From assembly GCF_001039355.2 (NCBI RefSeq), contig NW_019775543.1:166114-230113 (forward strand): 64,000 nt of DNA, in the 5' to 3' direction. This DNA comes from Lingula anatina. Taxonomy: Eukaryota; Brachiopoda; Lingulata; Lingulida; Lingulidae. The notes beneath the pieces are model-generated. The model ran no database searches and had not been told where the DNA came from. It was given only the letters and a program-made list of their open reading frames with translations. A program made the position numbers and the translations under genes. Positions 21,801 through 34,900 of this stretch are shown here, in pieces. Each line of letters opens with the position of its first letter. The stretch's first letter is position 1.

Positions 21801-24800
21801 AACAATTCATTTAATTGGTCTAACACATGATGTCAGACATGTGGATGCCACATTCTTGTAGAATGCAGTTTGGCCACAATGTGATGCATATTTCCATAAT
21901 GATTTCATTTTTCAGCTGTTTTGCCTCTTTAGCTAGGAAAAAAGGAAAAAAAGAAAAGATGTTGCTTAAAAACTAAAACTGCAACCTGTGCTGATGAATT
22001 TGTGTGTGTTTTTTACCTTTACATATCTTGAAACTACAGCTTTACTGAATTCTTGGTACTGACAGATAGGGGATGATATCATGACAGGTTTTATTAATAA
22101 TTTATCTCCTGGATATTATGTGTCCTCTTGTAATCTTTTAAAGAAAAGGTGGGTATTTGAATATGACTAGATTAAGCAACTTGAACATGCAGTAATGACT
22201 CCGTAGACTGGTGAAGCCCTAGAGAGATTTTTTTCTTTTAGTCTTCTATTGACTGTGGATTCCCAAGCACCTGTCAAATCCCTCTGATGACATTGTAGGT
22301 GGTGGTACAGGTACGCTGACCTTTGGCCATATGTAAAAGTGACCAGCCTGACCATTCTGTAAAAACATTAACACACAAGGATACACCATGGCTAAATAGT
22401 TAAACAAACTAGATCAAAAGAACTTACATGTTATCTTAGACTCTTGCCCATGTTGTGTAAAGTTGTGAAACTAAACACCTGAAACATTTCAATGTTTTCT
22501 GTTGCAACATGGTCTATGTTGATGTTTAAATGCATAGCTGTATTTCTTGGACATTTGAGCGTACTCATTTGGTGAGCACAATGTGGACTTAAGTTAACAT
22601 ACTGCACATTACTCAATACTTAACTTCCCCTGCCATTTTTTATCCCCCCCCCCCCAAGATCACTTTAAAATTGGCAATCCAATGTCAGATTTAAAGGAAA
22701 ATTAGTGTTCAGTTTTTAGACAGTCTCGAGTTGAATTCCCCTTTACATCGCTACAAAAGTATTTCTAGACTGCTGTTGATATTACTGAAAACTGTCTGAA
22801 TCACACCATACTGTTATCTTTTTCTGACAGTTTTGTATGTAGGAGTAACATTTATTTTAAGTCATACATGATATCAAGATGACATGAAGTATGCATGCAA
22901 TGGTATCTCTTTAAAATGCTGGGATATATATTGTAAAATATCCCAATCTTTAAAGGCAGTGGACAAAAGAAAGAATTATTCATTTGAGGTTGAATTACTT
23001 TTCATGTCATAATTACATGTGCTTGTTTGAGATCAGATGATACTCATTTTAAACAATTTATACAAAAGCCTTAGTTTTTCGGTTTATCATTCCACCCTCC
23101 TCAGAACTGCTATGTACCTGAAGATCTCTAACTTAAAGGTGAAAGCTTCACCTCTTCAGTATGTCAGGTGTCTAATTTGGTCTGGCCCTGCGGGGGAGAA
23201 AGAACAAAGGCCTAGGTAAGCTATAATACTATCCGAGGGCTTAACGGATCACTGAGCTCAGCAAGGAGACAATATTGGGGATAATTCCCACTTTTATGTT
23301 CATAACTGTACACTGGAAGACAGTTTCTTGAGTTACATTGAGAAATAGTAATCTTGTTTTGTTACCATGTTTAAATGCTGGTCAGAAAAGATGGAGGTTA
23401 AGCTGGGGTATAAAAGACATATTGTGCTGAGGATAGTTTAAAAAAAAAAGGTTTTAGTAAGATGTTAGCATGAAAAGAATTAAATTGGGAAAGACTTATG
23501 AAGTAGCGTGAAAGTGTTTCATAATTCGAAAGATTTTGATGTGATAGTTTGAAATTGTAATCCGAAAATGATAAGAAAAAGTGGGATTTAATTCCATCAA
23601 GACGTTCAGCTGGATAAGTTGTGTGAAAAACTTGGTTCAAGTTTTATAAACTTTTTTAGATAAAAGACTTTTATAGCCATATTTATCATAATGTGTTAAA
23701 GATACTGCTTTAGATCTTTTTATAGGTACATTCATCTGCGTATAAATGTTTATGGTGATTAAGTGGACCCTTTTTCATCTTCTTTACATTCAGTTAATTC
23801 TGTTCTTGCCTCGTAGAAGCAGGAAGCATAAACAGATACGACAAGAATGTTGTGGCAGCTACAAATTCAGTGGCAGGTGGGGAAAGGCATGATGCCGCAT
23901 AAATCTTAAAATTGAACAGACCACTTTTTAATATACTGGCTGAACATAATTATTTTGAAGAACATAAAATGGTTTTTGTGGTTGACCCGTAATTGTTTGG
24001 TACAACTTTTATAGAATATTAGCAATAAATTTTGTTTTTGTTTTTTATATGAGTTTCTTTGCATACTATACTCTGAATGGACTTGATTCCATATTCAACT
24101 GGATTAAGATAGGATTAGGAGTACAAAGTTGAAATTTCAGTAACTTCATGGAAAACATTACCTGCTAAGATTTGTAAATGTAGTAAAATTTGCACCATAA
24201 TTTGTATATTTATTCCACTATTTAATAATATGAATAGTCTCTTTTTATGTACAGACACAGATGTGTCTGTACATATAGCCATCATCTGCGTCTGTCGTCG
24301 CCGTCGTCGCCGTCGTGCACTTTTACCGATAACACGATAAGTGGAACACCGTTTTTGCTTTTGGCTTGAAACTTACAGAACTGGTGAATATTCCTAATAC
24401 GCAGGCCAAGTTCGAAAANTTTTAGCTACATATTAATTCAAAGGATGGATTTTGTGTGGTTACGTTTATTTGCTTGTAATATCAATAACAAGTCTAGGGC
24501 AGAGTAAGAAAAATATTGAAACTTGCCTGTTGATGTACACATTCATCAGTTTGAACAGTCCAGTTTTAATGGGCTTAGTGTCATTTCTACTAGTGTGTGG
24601 AAGGATAAAATTCATTGGTTTCTGCAATGAGAAGGAGCTGTTCTGAACACCAACAATGGCTATGAAAGGGAAAGAAAAGATAATGAACGTCGCATGTTAG
24701 CTTTGTATACATATTATGAGCAAGTGAGAGGGGACCTCTTCCTGTTATTGATTTGACAGACATATATAGAACAAAGAATCAAACCCCAACTTTAACAGTT

Positions 24801-25886
24801 TGCCCAATAGTACAGGTGGGCCTTTCTCGTCTTTTCCCTGTCTGTGGTGACTGTTGATTTAGTATTGACCTGTTGATTTTTACCTGAAGTGCTAATGCTA
24901 ATCATGAAAGAAATTGTTAACTAGGTAGACAAACTTGTGGTTACTTCGGTGGTTTGTTCAATTTCAATTATTAATTCTAGAAATAAAAAGAAGGGCCCCT
25001 TATTATATCTTTCACCACCCACACCCTTTGACAAGGCAGCTGACAACAAAAGCAACAGAATAAAGACGATTTCGCTGATCTTGGTCATGTTGCTGTTCAA
25101 TATTTCAATTTTATTGATACATTTTCTGCTTCTGATAGTTATTCCTCACCTAGACTGTACTAATAAGAACATTAAAGAATAAAATCAATTAGCAACCTGG
25201 TCCCCACCCTTTCATACATAACCCCACCCACACATGACCCCACCATACCAACCAGACTGTATGACTTCATTTATATCCACAAATGGAACTTAATTCAAAA
25301 GTTTCAAAAGTGTTCCCCCACAAGCACTGTTGACATGGCCAGATTAACCCAGCTAGTAGGGAGGGATTAGGCATCTCAGCTTTCATCCATTTCAACCATT
25401 GCTTTATACTCCATAGCCAATGTACAGTATTGCAATATTCATAGAGCATTTTGTGTTTGTTACATGTTAACATAAAAGTGGGTTTTCTTTTTCCTGCCTA
25501 TTGGGTTCTGCTGCTTGACCTGCCAATGGGCTTACTTTAGTTGACAGGTGTTACCTCTTCAGTACAAGGACTGTGTGGTATATACAACATTGTGTCCGTC
25601 TAGCACTGTGTCCGTCTAGCACTTTTTGTGGAATTTTATAAACTGCTATTTGATTAAAGATTGTTTAAACAGCCTCATATGTGTTTAATTACACAATGAT
25701 TATTTAAGTCCTGGCAATGTGAAAAAAGGGGATGCCAAAAGTCTTTGAAAGAGGCTTTGCCTTAAATGTATAGGTAGATACGCATGTAAAAAGATTTAAA
25801 AGTTCCTCAATAAGGTATGAAAATATTGTTATCAGGAGAAAAATCTAACATTGTCATGTTGTATCTTTATATCTATAGTTACGGGC

Positions 25887-25928
<42 letters not shown>

Positions 25929-28900
25929 TATATACATACTCTATCTATGTTGACATCCGCTTACAGTATATGCTGGTTCTTAGAAATATGATGGCAGCAG
26001 ACATAGGTGTGTGCATATGAATAATTCTATGTGAAAAGGAAGAAAAAACTAGATTATTTACGAGGCAGTCTGCAACTGTTGCAGTGCACTTGGTAGTTTT
26101 AAAGATATGTCTAAAATGTCATATCAAATGAAAGAAATGTGCTGCTGTGAAATTAATATATGAAAACCTGCAAGAAATTGAAAACATATAGTGTGGAGGG
26201 GAAGCTTTAAAACCACCCAGGAAGCTGTGGTGTTAATGACTGTTACCTGCTTCAAGATAGATGGATGAAAATCATTCACTGATGTGCTGTAAAATGTGTC
26301 ATTTTTATTAGATAACCCACCTATTATTATTATGAACATGTGGCAATATTTGAAAGAAAAGATGAATAAAAATAATTTTAGACATGTCCACCAGCTACAT
26401 TAAATATGTAGAAATGAAGTTGTGATGCAATTTATCTTTGTCTGTCACTATTTGTTTTATGTGACTTTGTTGTACTAAAAATTCATGGCGTAATTTAGGC
26501 TAAAGAAGTATCAATGCAAAAGCTTATTTAGGCTGATAAGTCTAAATATTTATGGTATGGAAAATTCTTCAGAAGAGAGAGAGGGGTGGGGGTGGTTGAC
26601 ATTGACATGATAAAGTTGTAGCAAAGTTACTTTTCTATGGTTATATAGCCTAGGTAATAGAACCTCTTTTTTTTGTAAGGAATGATAGTAAATATTACCA
26701 TAATTTAGTGATTATAGGTGTGCACCTTAAATTACAGGGAGACTTAGCCCAAAGGTGCACAATTTTTTTACCCTTTCTCAATAGTAAGGAGATAATAGCT
26801 AAGGTTTGGTGTGGATAATAAAAACCACAATTCACCTGAAGGAGATTTTTGTGCTTTTTTTTTTGTATTTGTTGTATAGAATAGTTCAGGTGAAATAAAT
26901 GATCTGGTTCATAAAATTTGTAATAAAGTTGCTGGTGATGAATTATTTGCTAATGATAGACATATGAGCAATATAAGCAAATTTGGAAGAGTGGTTAAAA
27001 TATTTTATAGAATTCCACTTGATTATTTACTTAAGATTACACAACTAACTGTTAGATTAAATTTGTTGACCACTCTTTAGCAAGAAATTGCTGACATAGA
27101 CTGATGTTGAGAATTTAAATGAAATAACACCTAGTTCAAGGGTTTAGAAAGTGCAAGATATAGTTGAGCAGGTACACATAGTTGATCATGATCAGTAAGC
27201 TGTGAAAACTGCTGTAAAATAAAGGGCACAACAAGTTCAAATAATGTGCATATAATAACTGAACTATGAACCAGGGGTGAAGTATGTGCCCTTTGGGTTG
27301 GAGAGTTCGTGCAATTTGTCTGTGTTTTCTTGATCCCTGAAATATGAAATTTTGATGAGGAAGATAACAGCAGAATAGGCCGGATTTCTTGATAAAGTCA
27401 AGCATGAAAATTGACACTGCCTCTATTCAGGTAGAGATTTATGAAAACACCATGCTATCATTATCTTTAATTTATATCAGTAGGCCAATGAGTCATAAAT
27501 TGGCTGGTTTGAATGGAAAATATGATAGTTTGAGGTTAAAATACCCTATTATAAAGGATTGAGTGTTGTATTTTCTAGAAATTATGACAATTTGGAGTAG
27601 AAATTTATCAAAACAGACAATATGCTTTTTTATAAATTGAACCAATTTGGCATAATGCTTTTCTAAAAGATGTCTGTTTTTTTGCAAGGAAAAGTGATAC
27701 AACAAAAGTCTTCCCCACATTGATTTTCCCTTTGTTATCTGGGCACTATTATCTCACTTCAGAATGGGCCTTAAGTTTAAGCAGTAAAAGTCCGCTTTTA
27801 TCCGGAGTCCACTATAGAATATTGTCCATGTAAATATGAGGAGAATGCCTGTTAATTAGCAGCATTGAAGAGATATTGATCAGAAATAGAAGAATTCTGT
27901 TTGCCATCTCTCAAGAAAGTAAACAAAATGTTGAGATGTTAAAAGAAAAATGAGTCAACACCATTCCCTTTTCCATAGTCTCCTAAGGGTGAGAGGTAAA
28001 CTTTGGGGTCTAATCGATTTTAGTTGTTACGTCAACACTCTCAAAGCCAACCCAACACCTAACTGTCTGATGATGGGATTAAAACTTAGATGTGATTGCT
28101 TGTTTATTTCTGATATTATATACAGTATACATTGCACCATAACTTTTTCAAACTTTTCAAAAGCCCTAGGTGCGAATTAAGTGTCAGCTCGGAATTTTCA
28201 AAGGGTTATGGAGCTAGTTTAAGTGTGGAGTGTTTAATATATCTTACAGTGTTTATGTGCCAAGCCTCCTGTATACACTAGTTCTGTGTATTATGGGGGT
28301 GGGTCCCACTTCTCTGGTAATTCTGCTGTATATATCACCATCAAGGAGAGAGTTCTCACTCTGTGTATGTCCTCATTAATGGGATACCTGCAGGGTTTGA
28401 CAGAGTTTGTATGAAATGAAAAAACAGTGGGAGAAGTGGGCCTGTAATAGTAAAATTAGAAATTTACAAGAAAGATGTGAGCAGTGAGATGAGAAAAAAA
28501 ACTAAAAGACATAGTAGGCAAAATATGCAGCAAGGTTTTGATTTGCCAAATTTCTCAAAATCTTACACAAAAAATCAGATTCCTTGAAATATAGAGCCTT
28601 TAGAGATTTAGTAAATCTGCAGTTGTAGCATATAAAAGACCAACACGGGTAAGTTTTATCAAGTACTAGCCTGCCAAGGGTAGATACAGCCTTCCATCCG
28701 GGCTATCTGACAGTTAAAAGTGATTCAAAAATTGAAATCACCTTTTTAACTTTATTTAGAGTGTCTCTCAAGAGATCTCTGACCAGTTTAAGAAGACCTT
28801 TAGGGTGGATCCAACCATACTGGTCTGTCTCCATATTTCAGGCTGGCACTCTTCTGATGTCTCAGAACAAATTATTTTAAATCCACTCTGCAAAGGGATT

Positions 28901-31900
28901 GATGTTTAAGCTTGTCACAGACAGTAGACTATAATGAAAATGTGAAGCCTGGGGAATCATGTTGTAATTTGTGGATTATTAAGAAGTTAACATTGACGTG
29001 AAATTAGAGGGTTGCTGGCCAGGTCCTATACAGGTTGACAAGGGCAGCATTGTCCTGTCAGGGTACTTAAAAGGGATGTCCATATGCTGTCACCCACCAT
29101 ACTGTGAAGAACAAGGTGACATCTTTCTCCTGTCATTGAGAGTTAGTGACAGTTTTCTCTTTTTGATGACTTTATCCACCTAGATTTAAAGTGAAATCAT
29201 GCTGTTGTTGGAACGCAACTAATATGTAAGGGGGGACATTTTTTTCATGTGCTGTGATTAAAAAGATGCCTCCAGCTAGTGAAATAGTTTCACGTGCTGA
29301 AAAAGGAGAAAAATTTGTAACATTCTAGTACTCTAATAATGGAACACTTAGTTGAAAACACATCTCTTTATCACTGCTGTACAAACTGACAAGAAAAATA
29401 GTTTGTTTACCAGAAGGTAAATATAGCTTTTTTCTTGCTTTGACAAATGAGGAAGGTAATTTCCGGTATGTAAGAAATGAGAATTGAAAATAAGTCCATG
29501 CTTTGAAAAGTGAGAAGAACACGTCTTGCATTCATGCTGTAAAAGATAGCAATAAAATATTCTTTTTGCTGACTGTGAAAATTGAGAATGAAAAAAATCT
29601 CTTTCCTTGTTTTGAAATATGAGCAGAAAATGATCTTTTCATTCATGTGCTCCCAAGTACCAAACACTCATGCCCGTGCTATCTCTCTATTATTCCACGT
29701 TATTGTATCACATCATGCAAGCTCTCCACCATGTTCTAAGCTTCACATTTTATTCCTTTTTATGTCACATTTGCCACTCAGTTTGTGCCATCAATGTTAT
29801 CTTGATGCCCTAAATTACTGGGCCCTGAGTCATACACTCTACTATAGGAACCAGGGGGTTATGTCAGCATTTCTCTCCCTGTCTGGTCTGGTCTGGGGAT
29901 TTATGAATGAATTGGAATAACTTCATAGATAGACTGAAGTATTGTAATGTGTTACAGAGCCAAGTAAAGAGAGGAAGCTTGACATTGAAGGAATTTAGAA
30001 ATTGGAGGTTGCTGAGTCACATATATCTTTTTTCCCTACATTTTAAATGGGTTACATTTAGCCATGTGTGATATTAATTATGGGGGATAACTGTTTTCTT
30101 TCATTTAAATAAATCGCATTTAATTTTCTGACTTAAATTAAGAATAATTTTAATATTCTTGTGTCTTTTACACAAGGAAAATGAATCCTGACTGAGCAAA
30201 AGAAAATTAATGTGTCAAATAATCATACGTGATAACAGAACCTACTATTCTCATGAGTCTCATTAGTCTGCTTAGCAGCAGTATCAGACAGAGGTTGTTA
30301 AGAAGATAGTGTGTATCTCTTATTATCTCTAAACCTTGTGTTAAGTGTGTGTCAAGCATCCACAGCCTTGGTATTAGAATATTGCGTGCGGGCATTTCTT
30401 ATTATCTGGACACTAAGAGCAGCTATTATATCACCCATTATCACTGATATTGGCTGTTTTAGAATAACGTGTGTGGTAATTGACATCCATTAAAGGAAAA
30501 TGGAGACGCATGTGCAGTGTTCATGTCATGCATGTCACGATTAACATGCAAGAGACTTTAATTAAGATCTGGGTGTGAGAAATAGATGTTAATTCCAATG
30601 CGAGTAAAAGGCTAAACATGTCTGTTTAATTTAAGCATTCTAAAATTGATGCCTTAGACTGTGCATTAAATAAACCTTCTTGATATTCAGATTCCCATAT
30701 TGTTTCTTAGGCACATGTTTTTCAAAATGTCAAGTGTTGACATTCATTGCCTTGGCCACTCTGGCTCATATGCATTTTATTGAGATTTCTGTTTTTTTAA
30801 TGGTGCATTATGGCATTATTAGCATACTTCTAATGGCCTCCAGTAATTCAGTTTTAATTACCTAAATGCTATTCATAGGTAGTATTACACTGGATTATGG
30901 CACAAGCAATGATAGTTAGCTTTTCGATTTAATGTTTTAGGCATTGATGCTGATCAATAAAGTCATGAATGCAATCATGAGATCAAACACACTTTGAAGT
31001 ACATTTTGATATATAATGTTTTTTATGAATTTTTATATTTGGTTATATTTTTTTAATTTCACATGGTTTCATAATTAAGTAAAAGTGAAATCTTGACTGT
31101 TTTTCAACCAAATTATTGAGCTCCAAGCATAATATCAAGTATTAAAAGATAATCTTTTTTTTATTTCTAGCTGAAAGTGATTTGAAAACGGTGAATGGAA
31201 TAATCGAACATTTTCATCTCCACAATGGCTACGACTGTGACCTATTTGTCCGGGATACAAGGCCAGCATGCATTCGTAACTTATATGATAGTGCTAACCT
31301 CAACCCCGAGATCACCATTCGTAAGCTGGACCATGTGCGTCAAGATGGGAAGACTGCACGAGGATTGTTCTTCCTCTCTCCTGTGTTCACCAAGGAGGAC
31401 TACCCTCAGAGAGATCCTCATATTGACTTGGAGGAACTTAAGGTAGAGCTATCATACCCAGCACATAGAGTTTATTACACCCAACACACTTTGTTATCAC
31501 ACCCACCACATTGAATCATCACACACCCCACTTTGAATTATCACACCTGGTACATTGTATTATTCCACCTGATTCTCTTAAACAAATGCTTTGGCACCAC
31601 AACCAGGTTTAAAACCTGTTATACCTCTACGTTTCATTTACTGTCATATTGTTATGGTATTGGGTTTAAGACTGGCACACACTTTCCAACACAGCACTTC
31701 TTCACTAGGTGGTTTCTATAATTTCTGCTCTTGAAATTGATGTTAGTTAGGTATTACACAAGAGAAATAACACTCAGGTTTTGATAGTTGAAAGGACTTG
31801 AGAAACATATTGTCACACAGTACTTACATAAAAGTGTAGTTTTAACACAGAACTGTACATAATGATTAAAAGAGTAGTTTTCACACAGAATGTAAATATG

Positions 31901-34900
31901 AACAAGAAAAGAGTATTTTGCTTATTAGCTATGTACAGCATGTGTATATATTTTTTTTCCTGTACTTATTGCCCTACTTGCTAAGCATGTAGTATCGCTC
32001 TGTTTCTAGCCTCCCAAGCACAAGTTCCACAAAGTCACCAGAAAGTTACTGCGGCTGCGCAACAATCGTCCCAAGTCAATGGAAGTTATGGACGCTTTGG
32101 ACTACCAGCCTCTTACTGATGAAATCCCTCTCCCTACTCCAGAAGAGGCGCTGAGGCGAATGTGCAAGTCACAGCCTTCACTCTGCATTGTCGAAGTTGA
32201 CACTGCAGGGACAAGCTTCAATCGCATGTGCGCTTTCAGGCAGTCTCTGCACCATATAGACTTTGAGAGCCTTGACACAGAGGCAACTGTAGAACAGTTT
32301 GATCCTGATGTCAAACCTATGGAACAGAAACGTAAGAGAAGACAGACTCTAACGGGAATTCCAGGACATATTGCCAAAGAACTTAGTCTCTTCAGAACAA
32401 AGAATCATGAAAAACTGAGGAACAATGCTCGTGACAGACCAAAGACAACTGACTTTGAAACTCATCGTCATCTGCACCAAAGCCCATGGATATTCCTTGA
32501 AGCTGAGACTGCAGAATTTGTTGGTGCAGTGGATCGGCGTTTCAGGTTGAGAAGACATGATAATGCATTATATGCCTCTATAAGACGTTGCAACTCTCTG
32601 CCTCGGATGTCAAGGAAAAAGGCAGTTGCTCCAGAGGAGAAACCTCCATATAAGGTTGCCATGCCACTTGTGCGAACACTGTCTGACAGTAGACTGAATG
32701 TTAAAAAGACAAAAGCTGAACACAGCAGTTTTTCCTCGCTCACGAGGTCTGTCTCATTTGCAGGCCGTGGAAAAGCATGGCTTGCTTCCTCAAGAGTCCG
32801 TCCCAAATCAGAAGAAGTCCTGGATGAACTTGACCCTATTCGTAGCCCAGAACCAAGTGACCTTGACATGAGGACAATGTCAAGTGTGGGATCTGGGTCA
32901 AAATCAACGGAAGATCTCAAGTGCTCCTTGCAGAGTTTGGCTGCAGTGTACAGTAGGCGTGGTTACCCCATGCCCCCAGCAGAGAGCCTGGCATCTGTGC
33001 AGCTTAGGGAGAACAGAAATAAGAAGAACAAAGAGGACCGACAGTCTTCATCAGGTGGGTATCAGTCAGCTGTAACAGCTGCACCAGGAAGTTTTTGACC
33101 ATGGACTTATACTGTTATACAGCTAAGTCCCTTTAGAACATAGTAGTAGTTTTACATTAATAAGTTGAACTTAAAGTTGAAGTTAAGAGCAAAAAAGAAC
33201 TGTTGAACTACCATGCAATCATCCCCAATACATACATACATAGATAAATATTTCTCAGTGGATTGGATATTGGTCATTACATNTTGTTTGCTTAGCAGGT
33301 GGAACGATTTATTACTCATATTACTGTTATGTATGTCACTACTGCTGTAGCAGATTTTATATGAAATTTGTACATGGTAAGCTTAAATGCTGAAAATGCC
33401 TCTCATAGTTAAGCTGATAATTATGACCACCAGACAATACCTGAACCACCTCAATGTTTCATTGCAATGGGCAGAAATGACATTAAGGTTCTATAATGAA
33501 AATGTTGTCAGCGTAAACAGTTGAGTGAAAATCTCCCATAAATACAGGGTATGTTAGTATAATTATTATTTTGCTTTAGAATGCTGTTTACATGTTATTA
33601 AAGGCGAAGACCTGCAGCCCCTCAATATCAGGTCCAATGTGATCAGTGTTAACAACTAGTAATGTTTGTTAACTGGTTATTGATGATGCATTATGCAAAC
33701 TTTTAATGGTGGTTTTGGCTGATCAGTCTGGTAACTTACCCAGGTGCAAATGCCATAAAGTTGTAACATGTTGTAACCTATAGGCTGTTAAGCTTGATTT
33801 CTTTCTAATTACTTGTCACTGAAAAAGTGTTGTGACCCAACATTCTCCTGTGAAGCACAATATTTGTTTTTAAATTTTAAAATTCCTTTTAAAAAGATAG
33901 CTATTTTATATATACCTAATCAAATGTTTCCTGATACCAACTTTAAGTTAGAGTGACATAAGGAAAGTTCACTTTTGGTTTGGAAGATGTACACTTAAAG
34001 GTGTGCCATGCGGTAGTTAATGACTGCCTGTATTAGGCAGTAGGAATGACAACAGACCTTTAACAGATGGTGCACATAGTTTATGGTCTTCTCTCTTCTC
34101 GCCAAATGACATTATGTGATTTTATTTTGACAGTGACAAATCTAACTAGATGCAGTTGCTCAGTTTTGCTCAGTATGTTTTAGGTTCTAGGGAAATATAG
34201 TTCCATGACTGGGGCTTATTAATGTATGAGGGAGCTTGTGTGTTGTGCTTGCCCTGGCTTGGTTACAGGTCAATTGTACCAGTTTTGGATTTGTCAAATT
34301 TTATTGAACTAAATAGTACTGTGATTATTTGATTGAATGAGCACTATTTTTGTACATGTATACATCCAAACCTCGTGTAAGTTTATGTCTCATTTCAAAT
34401 CTTTTTTTTTTCCTAGGTAACTGGAGTGGTAGCAGTAACAGTGCCCGCCATTCCCTGGACTCAGACTATGCTAGGCCCTTCCACCACAGTACTGAGAGAG
34501 ATTCCGCTGTGTCACTGACTGTAGACCATCTTCCCACAGCACAAGAAACTGACGGGTGAGTGGTGAGAGCAGAAAAAAAGCCATTGTTACATGTATTTGA
34601 TTATATAAAGTCTGCCAGAAAGACGTAACCACATTAAGATAAGCTAATGGTAAACTGAATGGGAAGAAAATATCAGATAAGAAGGATATTATTTGTTTTT
34701 TAATTTTATTTATTCATGACCATTAATTAATTCATTTATTTATGAATAATTTCAAGAAGTCTTTAAGCTACTTAAGATGTCGCATTTAGTATTTAAAAAC
34801 TATGGACTGAATGGTTTAATGATGTTTTGCTTTCTTTTACAGAGAGGAAAAAGCAGCAGAGGAAGAAGAAAAAGAGGAAAAGCGAAAACAAGAAGAAGAG

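Larger units (their letters stand above)
15833..31170 (+). other. NHS-like intron 1 (15.3 kb)
   Basis: Donor GTAAGTGA, acceptor TTATTTCTAG. I find no supportable gene on either strand. Contents noted: a 97-bp tandem duplication (21394-21587), a perfect inverted repeat with CGTCGC triplets (24246-24330), a TA microsatellite (25890-25925), G and C homopolymers near 19968 and 22646, and one ambiguous base at 24419. A long first intron in a developmental gene often holds enhancers, but none can be identified from one sequence. Confidence 0.7.
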
